A stretch of DNA of 8,959 nt from Paracoccaceae bacterium (GCA_030625695.1 DAOUQK010000131.1:1-8959), one strand, 5' to 3'. Positions 1-7,247 are shown, counted from the first letter of the stretch. Notes: generated by a model not told the origin, from the letters alone. Translations and numbers: made by a program.

Positions 1-162
1 GCCGGGCAGGAATGGGAGGATTCAGGCATGGCCGAAACCCAGGGCCGTATCTGCTATCCGGAGGAGGTTGCAAATACGGTGGTGTTTCTGGCGTCTGATG
101 AAGCCAGCTTTGTAAATGGCACAGCGACCTATGTAGATAACGGGTGGCATGCCAAGGGATAG
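1..162 (+). CDS. Short-chain dehydrogenase/reductase, C-terminal end (5' end outside window)
   Basis: Frame 1 is open from the first base to TAG at 160-162 and gives 53 residues. They read like the last part of a classical SDR (NAD(P)-dependent oxidoreductase, Rossmann fold, cytosolic). A GR...PEEVA segment is followed by VVFLASDEASFVNGT and then a YVDNGW tail. In classical SDRs these correspond to the last helix, the SD(E)ASF(V/I)NG strand-turn, and the DGG(W/Y/F) C-terminus. The third position of the DGG is N-G here, a minor variant. The catalytic Tyr-Lys and the cofactor glycines lie before the window, so substrate cannot be inferred. The gene converges on the ABC ATPase relic, whose stop is 45 bp away. 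Family assignment is firm; specific function is unknown. Confidence 0.85.
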   Translation, partial: AGQEWEDSGMAETQGRICYPEEVANTVVFLASDEASFVNGTATYVDNGWHAKG

Positions 163-170
163 GTTTTGAC

Positions 171-201
171 CCGGTCGCGGGCAGGTTGAAGGCGCGACTG
201 G
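171..201. terminator. Stem-loop between convergent genes (possible bidirectional terminator)
   Basis: CCGGTCGCG at 171-179 pairs with CGCGACTGG at 193-201, nine positions with one G-T wobble, around a 13-base loop. It sits in the short gap between the SDR stop and the stop of the minus-strand ABC relic, where a terminator would be expected. No T-run follows the stem on either strand, so an intrinsic terminator is only weakly supported. Confidence 0.3.
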
Positions 202-207
202 CCAAGC

Positions 208-576
208 TTAGCCACCCAGTTCCAGATCATATTTGACAGTCTTGAACGGCACGCCATCGGGGTCAACTTCGGTATCGAGCTCACGGGCATCCGTGCGCAT
301 GCGGTCGATCTGCCGATTGTCTGCTGGAACGAGCTGTTTGCGCCGCGTTGTGGTTTTGATCTCTTCGCCAAATATCCTGATCTGGCCCGCTGTCGGTACT
401 TCAAGCATATTGATGCAGCGAAGCATCGTAGATTTCCCTGATCCTGAGGGTCCAAGGATCGAGATCACGTCGCCTTCATGGGCTTCAAATGAAATACCTT
501 TCAAAACTTCTAACGCCCCAAAGTTCTTTCTCAGGTTCGAAACTTCAATCGCTGCTGCTGTCTTGTCTGATTTCAT
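208..576 (-). pseudogene. Polar amino-acid ABC transporter ATP-binding protein, truncated after the N-terminal third
   Basis: The 122-residue frame opens like the HisP/GlnQ/OccP family: IEVSNLRKNFGALEVLKGISF, then a Walker A motif GPSGSGKST (residues about 43-51), then MLRCINMLEVPTAGQIRIFGEEI and a VPADNRQIDRMRT stretch. Full-length members have about 245-260 residues and continue with the Q-loop, the LSGGQ signature, Walker B and the switch histidine. All of these are absent. After RMRT the protein changes to about 28 unrelated residues ending VKYDLELGG and a TAA stop. That tail may belong to the end of another deleted gene read in frame. The start codon at 574-576 overlaps the stop of the upstream permease remnant (ATGA), as in an intact transporter operon. 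The product cannot hydrolyse ATP, so this is a relic and not a functional importer subunit. Confidence 0.8.
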
Positions 577-731
577 GCTGGTCGACCCAATTTGGCAGTG
601 GTGCTATCACCAGAGATGGAAACATGCGGGTTCAACCGCCGCTCCAATCCTGAAATCGCACGCGTCACCAAAAAATTAATGCTAAGATATATGAACCCTG
701 CACATGCGAATACCTCGACCGCGCGATAGCT
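573..731 (-). pseudogene. Amino-acid ABC transporter permease, C-terminal fragment (HisM/HisQ type)
   Basis: From about YRAVEVF (TAT at 726-728) to the TGA at 573-575, the minus strand encodes YRAVEVF, a hydrophobic helix (GFIYLSINFLVTRAIS), then LERRLNPHV and a short polar tail. This is the usual last transmembrane helix and ER(R)L end of polar amino-acid permeases, which total about 220-240 residues. About three quarters of the protein, including the EAA loop that contacts the ATPase, is missing. The same frame stays open to 815, but upstream of about 731 it runs over sequence that codes in another frame for an FAD oxidoreductase. The open frame is therefore a chimera. Its stop overlaps the ATPase start by four bases, which preserves the ancestral permease-ATPase order. 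Confidence 0.65.
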
Positions 732-890
732 TGACCACCGCGTTCGCCACAAGAGGGCCCACAGCTGGCGCGAGTTGGAACCCATAGCCAGAGAAGCCGC
801 AGACATGCCAAACATTCGGAGTGCTCATGCTCGGGCCAATGAGCGGCATGTGATCAGGCGTGCCCAAAGGGGAGGGACGGGCCTCAGGGC
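727..890 (-). pseudogene. FAD-dependent oxidoreductase (DAO / opine-oxidase-B-like), C-terminal fragment
   Basis: Read from about 890 leftward, the minus strand gives RPSPLGTPDHMPLIGPSMST, then NVWHVCGFSGYGFQLAPAVG and LVANAVVKL. The (R/G)P.(T)PD.(M/L)P.IG box, followed by a CGFSGYG(F/W)QLAP segment, is the conserved C-terminal FAD-contacting region of DAO-family flavoenzymes (sarcosine oxidase, D-amino acid dehydrogenase, opine oxidase subunit B; about 370-430 residues). The whole N-terminal FAD-binding Rossmann part is missing, and the extreme C-terminus is lost at a junction with the permease remnant at 723-732. The strand matches the permease and ATPase remnants downstream. That suggests an ancestral locus for importing and oxidising an amino acid or opine-like compound. 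The left and right limits are estimated from loss of family-like residues. Confidence 0.65.
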
Positions 891-1041
891 GAGTCTGAGC
901 GAGCAGTTGGTTTTCTATGCTGATCTGGTGAATTCCGATCGTTATCTGCCCGCCAGCATGGTCGGCAATGTCATCCGTGAAGCGATGCTGGCGAAGGGGC
1001 TGGTTACAACCCAGCAGCTGCGGATGCGGGGTGTGTTATGA
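775..1041 (+). CDS. Small hypothetical protein, probably N-terminally truncated
   Basis: The frame runs from ATG 775 to TGA 1039-1041 (88 residues). The first roughly 38 codons are simply the antisense of the FAD oxidoreductase fragment and look like chance coding. From about residue 40 (nt 892) the composition becomes protein-like: SLSEQLVFYADLVNSDRYLP, then a predicted amphipathic helix around MVGNVIREAMLAKGLVTTQQL. Its stop overlaps the next start as ATGA, the mark of a translationally coupled pair, which argues that the C-terminal half was a real gene. I do not recognise the family. The dense overlap and small size would suit a phage or plasmid operon, but no named phage protein is visible. 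The true start may have been lost at the junction near 880-895. Confidence 0.4.
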   Translation: MEPIAREAADMPNIRSAHARANERHVIRRAQRGGTGLRASLSEQLVFYADLVNSDRYLPASMVGNVIREAMLAKGLVTTQQLRMRGVL

Positions 1042-1619
1042 CCATGCAACAACGCATTTCCCGTAGTGGTGGAAAGCAGAAACGTGCGCTGGGCGTGCAG
1101 GCCATTCTGGAATGGGCGTTTCGGGTTGAAAAGGCTCAGCTGGAATTGCCGCCGCCAACCGACACCGTTGAGGAAGCCAGCGGCTTTGACCTCGAATATG
1201 TCCTAATCCAGCGCGCCCGACTTGGTTGCCAGGTCGACGGCAGACGATACAAGATCAGCAGTTACACTCACGAGGATGCTGAGGTCATCGCAGCCACCTT
1301 GGCTGGAATGCCTGACGCGCTGGGCGGCAAACGCATGGCGATCCGCGTAGCTGAGTTGGCCCGTGCCGGGTTGACACCGGACTGGATGCCGGGCGCTGTG
1401 CCACGCTGTGTGCCGGTCGAAACAAGACGCAATCAGCATGGGGAACGGGCCAAGACCGAGGTCGTGGGTGCTGAATGGGTTCTGTATCGCGGTCGGTGGC
1501 GGACCGTTGAGCTGCTGGCTTGCCCCGTGACATGGCGACCGCATCCGGAGCAGATCGCAGGGGTGCGACGGGCTTATGGCGACTGGTGGAAGGCGCTGGG
1601 TTGGGTGCGGGAGGGTTGA
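1038..1619 (+). CDS. Hypothetical protein, 193 aa, coupled to the preceding small gene
   Basis: I do not recognise this protein. It has no signal peptide and no membrane segment. The N-terminus is basic (about 20 residues with many R/K and Q), followed by an acidic stretch (TDTVEEASGFDLE), a region that could form mixed alpha/beta structure, and a tryptophan-rich end (W at several positions, including GDWWKALGW). ATG 1038 overlaps the previous stop TGA by two bases (ATGA), so translation is probably coupled and no separate ribosome binding site is needed. Intact length, clean coding character and the overlap make it a credible gene. The arrangement resembles small accessory genes of prophages or integrative elements, which is inference only. 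A further TTGA overlap at 1616-1619 could have started a third gene that now stops after 24 codons (TAG 1688-1690). Confidence 0.6.
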   Translation: MTMQQRISRSGGKQKRALGVQAILEWAFRVEKAQLELPPPTDTVEEASGFDLEYVLIQRARLGCQVDGRRYKISSYTHEDAEVIAATLAGMPDALGGKRMAIRVAELARAGLTPDWMPGAVPRCVPVETRRNQHGERAKTEVVGAEWVLYRGRWRTVELLACPVTWRPHPEQIAGVRRAYGDWWKALGWVREG

Positions 1620-2132
1620 TCGACGGCGGGATGTTGCGGGCCGTGGAGGTGACGGCTGCGATGCCGAAGGTTAAGCCATGGGCCCAGTAGTCCAGCCTCG
1701 GCCGACCTCGGTTGTTCATATCGACCGCAGCCAACTGCCAGCGCGGTCCAAATCTGCCAATTGCACGGTGCAGAAATTCGGCAAAACGGGCGGATTGCGG
1801 ATCTTCGACGCTTGAAGCCTGATTGCCGCATCGGCAAAAAGAGTACTTTGATAGGAAGCAAGTTCGGTATCTACGTTGTGATCTGAGGTGTCGGGCTGTT
1901 TGCGTATTGGCTCAAATCCTGGCTGATGTGAACGGATCTCCGTCTTTATGCCAATCTGACAGATTGTCCGGTTAACCATTATGCCATGCGATCGCGTGTG
2001 GCCAATGTGCCGTCTGCGAAGTGCGGATTTTGTACCACGCCCCCTGAACAGCGATCATCCGAATGCTTTTCATTCACGTCCAAAACAGTAGGGTATTCAA
2101 AGGCATGAAGTGGGGCAACGGGCATCCCGGGT
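1620..2132. other. Gene-poor stretch between the hypothetical pair and the large helicase gene
   Basis: I see no convincing gene here on either strand. Several short frames exist but lack ribosome binding sites, family resemblance and length. At its left edge a 24-codon frame starting TTG 1616 overlaps the preceding stop and may be the stump of a third coupled gene. From about 1680 on, the composition becomes mixed and less GC-rich than the flanking genes. A weak promoter-like pair, CTGACA near 1956 and TTATGC about 17 bases later, lies about 150 bp before the helicase start; it is too degenerate to call. The last 30 bases before ATG 2133 lack a clear Shine-Dalgarno sequence. Confidence 0.4.
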
Positions 2133-5100
2133 ATGAATACCAGAACAAAAATAAATATTTCTGCTCTTCTGGGGCGCTGTGTTTCGATTGACCTCGAGGT
2201 TGATCCGGAAAAGGCGCGGATATTTGCCTTTGCGGCAGTAACCCAGGATCCTGAGACAACAAGTCTGGTTGTGAATGCCAACGCCGAAGCCAGCTTGCCG
2301 AAACTCAATGCGTTCTGCCAAGGCTTCGACCATGTCATCGGCCACAATATTCTGCGCCATGATCTGCCTCATCTGGCTGCCGCCTCGCCGAGGTTAGTTG
2401 CTTTGGCAGATGCGCCCATTGATACGCTCTGGCTAAACCCACTGGCATTTCCACGCAATCCCTACCACCACCTTGTCAAACACTACCAAGACGGGCGCCT
2501 TCAGACGGGGCATGTGAATGACCCGGAATTTGATGCCCGACTTGTGTTTGAGGTGCTGGAGAACCAGATAAACGCCTTTTGTGGGTTCAACGAACAGTTG
2601 CCAGATGCGCTGACAGCTTACCACTATCTCTGCTGCCGCGCTCCGCAGAGCGGTGGTTTCGATCGGCTGTTCGAACTTATCCGAGGCGCGGTGAAGCCCG
2701 GAAAACAAGAGGCCTATGAGGCAATCCTTCGCCTGCTTGATAGCGCGGCATGTTCCACGATGCTCGGTCGTACGCTTGCGCAGCTCGACGACACCAGCCT
2801 CAGCTGGCCCATGGCCTATGCCCTGTCGTGGATTTCGGTGGCAGGCGGAGAGTCGGTCATGCCACCGTGGGTGCGCGCCCAGTTTCGGGACGCGGCGCGC
2901 ATCGTGCGGGACCTTCGCGACACGAATTGCGGTGATGCCGGGTGCAGCTATTGCGGCACAAATAATGATCCGACTCTGGCTTTGAGTCGCTGGTTTGGAT
3001 TCGAGAGCTTCCGCCCCGAACCGATCGACGAGTTCGGGCGCCCGCTTCAGGAACGGATCGTTGAAAGCGCGATGCAGGGTGAAAGCCTGCTTGGTATCCT
3101 ACCCACGGGCACCGGAAAATCCATCTGCTACCAAATCCCCGCGCTCTCCCGGTTCGATAAGACCGGGGCGCTGACGGTGGTCATCTCACCCCTGGTGGCG
3201 CTGATGGCGGATCAGGTGCAGGGGTTGGTGCGGGCCGGTATCGCCTCGGCGGTTACAGTCAACGGGCTATTGTCGCTGCCTGAGCGTCATGATGCCTTGG
3301 ACAAGGTGCGTCTGGGAGATGCCGCGATCCTGTTGATTTCGCCGGAACAATTGCGCAGCAACTCGGTGCGCTCCGTGCTCGCACAGCGCGAAGTTGGGCT
3401 GTGGGTTCTGGACGAAGCCCATTGCGTCTCGAAATGGGGGCACGATTTCCGGCCCGACTATCGCTACGTCAGCCGTTTCATCAAGGAAAGTTCCGGCGAC
3501 GAGGTCGCCCCGGTCCTCTGCCTGACCGCCACGGCGAAACCCGATGTCGTTCAGGACATTCGCGGGCATTTCAGCGAGCGTCTTGGGCTTGACCTGATCC
3601 TGCTTGACGGCGGGGCATCGCGCACGAACCTGCGGTTCAAGGTGCTCCCGACCCAGCGGGCAACCAAGTTGGCCGACATCCTTGATGCGCTGGAGACAGA
3701 TTTGCCAGAATCCGGTGCCTCTGGGGCTGTTGTCTATTGCGCCACGCGCAGCGCGACCGAGCGGGTAGCAGAGTTTCTCAAGCAACAGGGCCTCGCCGCC
3801 GATCGATACCACGCGGGCCTCAGCGTCGAGGAAAAGCGCGATGTTCAGGAAGCATTCAGGGTGGGCGACCTGCGGATCATCGCGGCAACGAATGCCTTTG
3901 GTATGGGGATCGACAAACCTGACATCCGCCTCGTCGTGCATGGCGATGTGCCCGGCTCGCTTGAAAATTACCTGCAGGAAGCCGGCCGGGCCGGGCGCGA
4001 TCAAGACCCTGCGCAATGCGTCCTTCTGTTCAACACGGATGACGTAGATCGCCAATTCAGCCTGAGCGCCCGGTCACGACTTGCCCGCCACGAAATCGCT
4101 GCGATTTTGAAAGCTCTCCGGCGGCTCGATGACAGGACACGCAAAAACGGCGAGGTCGTCGCCACCTCAGGAGAGATCGTAAAGGAAGAGAAAGATCACG
4201 ATTTCCAACGTGACAGCACCACGGACGACACCCGGGTCAAGACGGCTGTGGCCTGGCTTGAAGAAGCGAAACTTTTGAGCCGCGAGGAAAACCGGGTGCA
4301 GGTATTTCCTGCCTCTCTTCTTGTGCGCGACCTTGAGCAGGTGAGGAAAATCCTCGATCGCGCGGAGATCACGCACACGCGGCGGCGCCAACTCCTGAAC
4401 ATTGTCCAGCATATTATCAATGCGCCCGTGGAAGAGGGTATCTCGACCGATATCTTGGGGGGCGCGAGCGGGTTGACCGCGCCAGCGTTGCGCAAAGCGC
4501 TGGCCGATCTGGAAGCCTTGGGTATTTCCAGTGATGACACAAACATCACGATCTTCGTGCATGTGGGTGTAGAAAACGCGTCACGCGCGCGGCTCGAAGG
4601 TGCGGCGCAGCTTGAAGCTGACCTGATCGCGCAGTTACGGGAAGAGGCCCCCGACGCAGACAACGGCGAACCAACACCTTTCAATCTTGCGGCCACCTGT
4701 CAGGCTCTGCGGGAGAGGGGCCACACCTCGGTGCGTCCGGATATTGTCGAAGGCCTGCTTCGCGGCATGGCGCAGGATGGGCGTGACATGGAAGGCGGGC
4801 GCGGCAACCTCCACCTGCGCAAAGCCTCGCGTGGCAGCCTCTTTGTTCGCTTGCAACGTTCGTGGTCCATTGTCGAGCAGACAGCAAAGCTTCGCAGGCT
4901 GGGGGCCGAGCGCCTCTTGTCGCTTCTTATCGGACAGGTACCGAAAGGTGTGCGCGGCAAGGACATTCCGGTTGAGACCACTTTGGGAAGTCTGCTTGGC
5001 GCAATCAACGGCGATGCCTTGCTGCGCGGCGCCGTCAACGATCCGAACAAGCTGATGGATCGGGCGCTTTTATGGCTCCACGAACAGCAGGTCATTACGC

Positions 5101-7247
5101 TTGGCAAAGGCTTGTCGGTGTTCCGCCCCGCAATAACCCTGCATCTCAATCCAAAAGGTGGGAACTTCACTGTCCAGAACTTTATCCCGCTCGAAGAGCA
5201 TTACATTGAGCAAACGATTCAAACCCATGTGATGGCCGCCTATGCCGAGAAGGGTCTTGAGGACATAGGTGAGGCCGAAAGACTGACAGCCGATTATTTC
5301 GTGCTGGAACGGGATGCGTTTATGCGCCGGTGGATGCCGGGCCGGGGCACCGAGTTTCGCAGACAAGCGACAGGCCAGGCCTGGACAGGCATTGTCGACT
5401 CGCTCTGCAACAACACGCAGGAACAGATCGTGCGCGATGATCGCGAACAGACGAATGTGCTTGTGCTGGCAGGCCCTGGCTCGGGCAAGACTCGCGTTCT
5501 GGTTCATCGCATCGCCTATCTGGTGAAGATCAAGCGCGAAGACCCGAACGGCATTCTGGTGCTCGCTTACAATCGCCACGCCGCCGCTGAAATCCGCGAA
5601 CGCCTACGCCGCCTGATCGGGGACGAGGCGCGCTTTGTCACAATTTCGACGATCCATGCCCTCGCCATGCGTCTGATGGGCGCCAGCTTTGCCGGTGGTG
5701 CCACGACGGAGCGGCAGGATTTCGACAGTTTGCTAATGGACGCTGTGCGGCTTTTGCGCGGCGATGGCTTAGACAAGACCGCGGCTGAGGCGTTGCGTGA
5801 CACCCTGATCCAGGGCTACCGCTGGCTTCTGGTCGACGAATATCAGGACGTTGGCCCAGAGGAGTATGCACTCATTTCGGCTGTGGCGGGCCGAAGCCTC
5901 GATGATCCGGACCTTCGCATCAGTCTCTTTGCCGTGGGAGACGACGACCAGAATATCTATTCCTTCGCCGGTGCCTCGATCAGGTACATTCGACAATTTG
6001 AACAGGACTACGCGGCCAAGCCTGTATTTCTCACAGAAAATTACCGGTCGGCAGGCAATATCATTGCCGCAGCCAATGCTGTAATCGAAGACGCCGCCGC
6101 GAGGATGAAGGTCGGGCACGACATCACGGTCGATCAGGCCCGACGCAAAGAACCCACGGGCGGCGACATGGCAGCACTTGATCCGGTGGCACAGGGCCGG
6201 GTGCAGATTCTTGGATGTCCATCTGGAAATGACGCGCAGGCGATTGCCGCGCTTGACGAGCTTTTGCGCCTGTCCCGCCTGATCCCCGACTGGACCTGGT
6301 CACGCGCGGCGATCATCGCCCGAGACTGGCGCAAGCTGGCTCCGGTCCGGGACTTTGCCGAGGCTCTCGGTATCCCTGTCGAGATCGCCAATGAACAGCT
6401 CCCTGGCCTATGGCGGATGCGGGAAATGCAGATGTTCATCAATGCACTGCGCGCAGATCATGGCCGGATGGTTTCGGTGGCCGATTTAACCGGGATGCTG
6501 AACGCAATCCCATCCTCCCGTTGGACCAATCGCATCGGTGAAGGCGTGGGCTTGCTCGCCCGGGAAATCGACGGACGCAGCCTGCCCGCGGCAGATGTCA
6601 TCGAATGGTTTGCCGAATGGGCTCGCGAAGCCTGGGGCGCGCAACGCGGCCTGAAACTCCTGACAGCCCATCGCGCCAAAGGGCTCGAATTCGATGATGT
6701 TGTGATCCTCGACGGCGGCTGGGAACGCCCCTCTCGCAACGAAGATCAAGACGCACCCCGGCGGCTGTTTTATGTGGCCATGACCCGTGCGCGGCGAAAC
6801 CTGGTCGTGATGAGCAACGACAACCACGAATACCTGCCGACCCAATCTCCCGCAGTCATCAACCGCCATGTAACGCCGGATCTCGCAACCTTCCCAGGAC
6901 CAAGGCGGTATTTCCAGTCTGCCGAGGTGCGTATGGTCGACCTGTCCTTCGCTGGCCGCCAAGGTGCGAGTCACCCCGCCCTCGGCGCAATCGGGGAAGC
7001 TCGGGCCGGTGATCCCATGACGTTGGTGCGCGAGCATGACCGCTGGCATCTGAAAGATTCAAACGGTCGCAGTCTGGGTCGGATGGCAAAGAGTTTTGCC
7101 CCTCCCTCTAACACGAGCTTTGCTCGCGGTGAAATCGCGGCAATCCTTCGTTGGCGCAAAGAAGATGGGGACGAAGCCTTTCATTACACCCTCAGGCGCG
7201 ACGCTTGGGAGGTAGTGATACCTGAGATGGTTTTCGAGACGCTGTGA
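2133..7247 (+). CDS. Giant fused exonuclease - RecQ helicase - UvrD/Rep helicase (1704 aa)
   Basis: One uninterrupted frame carries three enzymatic modules. Residues 1 to about 145 resemble a DEDD exonuclease: SIDLEVD (D20, E22), GHNILRHDLPHL (N72, D77), IDTL (D97) and NDPEFDARLVFEVL (D134). A Cys cluster C266-x4-C271-x2-C274 follows. The RecQ core spans about 287-640: motif 0 FGFESFRP (288-295), Walker A GTGKS (K329), DEAH (427-430), RecQ loop SKWGHDFRPDY (433-443) and motif VI QEAGRAGRD (615-623). The usual four-Cys RecQ zinc site is absent after it. About 640-1090 is helical and winged-helix-like. The UvrD/Rep core spans about 1095-1580: Walker A GPGSGKT (K1119), VDEYQD (D1235/E1236), GDDDQNIY (1269-1276), motif V HRAKGLEF (1513-1520) and motif VI YVAMTRAR (R1552). 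Both motors appear intact and would track 3' to 5' on ssDNA. ATG 2133 is the first start after the in-frame TGA at 2106; no strong ribosome binding site precedes it. A role in repair, recombination or defence is inferred. Confidence 0.93.
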   Translation: MNTRTKINISALLGRCVSIDLEVDPEKARIFAFAAVTQDPETTSLVVNANAEASLPKLNAFCQGFDHVIGHNILRHDLPHLAAASPRLVALADAPIDTLWLNPLAFPRNPYHHLVKHYQDGRLQTGHVNDPEFDARLVFEVLENQINAFCGFNEQLPDALTAYHYLCCRAPQSGGFDRLFELIRGAVKPGKQEAYEAILRLLDSAACSTMLGRTLAQLDDTSLSWPMAYALSWISVAGGESVMPPWVRAQFRDAARIVRDLRDTNCGDAGCSYCGTNNDPTLALSRWFGFESFRPEPIDEFGRPLQERIVESAMQGESLLGILPTGTGKSICYQIPALSRFDKTGALTVVISPLVALMADQVQGLVRAGIASAVTVNGLLSLPERHDALDKVRLGDAAILLISPEQLRSNSVRSVLAQREVGLWVLDEAHCVSKWGHDFRPDYRYVSRFIKESSGDEVAPVLCLTATAKPDVVQDIRGHFSERLGLDLILLDGGASRTNLRFKVLPTQRATKLADILDALETDLPESGASGAVVYCATRSATERVAEFLKQQGLAADRYHAGLSVEEKRDVQEAFRVGDLRIIAATNAFGMGIDKPDIRLVVHGDVPGSLENYLQEAGRAGRDQDPAQCVLLFNTDDVDRQFSLSARSRLARHEIAAILKALRRLDDRTRKNGEVVATSGEIVKEEKDHDFQRDSTTDDTRVKTAVAWLEEAKLLSREENRVQVFPASLLVRDLEQVRKILDRAEITHTRRRQLLNIVQHIINAPVEEGISTDILGGASGLTAPALRKALADLEALGISSDDTNITIFVHVGVENASRARLEGAAQLEADLIAQLREEAPDADNGEPTPFNLAATCQALRERGHTSVRPDIVEGLLRGMAQDGRDMEGGRGNLHLRKASRGSLFVRLQRSWSIVEQTAKLRRLGAERLLSLLIGQVPKGVRGKDIPVETTLGSLLGAINGDALLRGAVNDPNKLMDRALLWLHEQQVITLGKGLSVFRPAITLHLNPKGGNFTVQNFIPLEEHYIEQTIQTHVMAAYAEKGLEDIGEAERLTADYFVLERDAFMRRWMPGRGTEFRRQATGQAWTGIVDSLCNNTQEQIVRDDREQTNVLVLAGPGSGKTRVLVHRIAYLVKIKREDPNGILVLAYNRHAAAEIRERLRRLIGDEARFVTISTIHALAMRLMGASFAGGATTERQDFDSLLMDAVRLLRGDGLDKTAAEALRDTLIQGYRWLLVDEYQDVGPEEYALISAVAGRSLDDPDLRISLFAVGDDDQNIYSFAGASIRYIRQFEQDYAAKPVFLTENYRSAGNIIAAANAVIEDAAARMKVGHDITVDQARRKEPTGGDMAALDPVAQGRVQILGCPSGNDAQAIAALDELLRLSRLIPDWTWSRAAIIARDWRKLAPVRDFAEALGIPVEIANEQLPGLWRMREMQMFINALRADHGRMVSVADLTGMLNAIPSSRWTNRIGEGVGLLAREIDGRSLPAADVIEWFAEWAREAWGAQRGLKLLTAHRAKGLEFDDVVILDGGWERPSRNEDQDAPRRLFYVAMTRARRNLVVMSNDNHEYLPTQSPAVINRHVTPDLATFPGPRRYFQSAEVRMVDLSFAGRQGASHPALGAIGEARAGDPMTLVREHDRWHLKDSNGRSLGRMAKSFAPPSNTSFARGEIAAILRWRKEDGDEAFHYTLRRDAWEVVIPEMVFETL

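Noticed and set aside
233..679. A 148-residue + strand frame over the ABC relic
   Set aside because: It is antisense to the Walker A-containing ATPase fragment and the permease tail, and looks like a shadow.
1716..1979. An 87-residue minus-strand frame in the gap before the helicase gene
   Set aside because: It has no ribosome binding site, no family resemblance and an irregular composition, and it overlaps other equally weak frames. The stretch is better described as non-coding.
2040..2100. A LexA/SOS box upstream of the helicase gene
   Set aside because: Only a single GAAC half-site is present, without a properly spaced partner, so SOS control is not supported.
3267..4055. A 262-residue open frame on the minus strand opposite the RecQ region
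   Set aside because: It lies wholly antisense to conserved RecQ motifs, has no family resemblance, and is explained by GC-rich codon structure on the other strand.
6486..7049. A 187-residue minus-strand frame opposite the end of the helicase gene
   Set aside because: It is antisense to UvrD motifs V and VI and has no recognisable domain or start signal.
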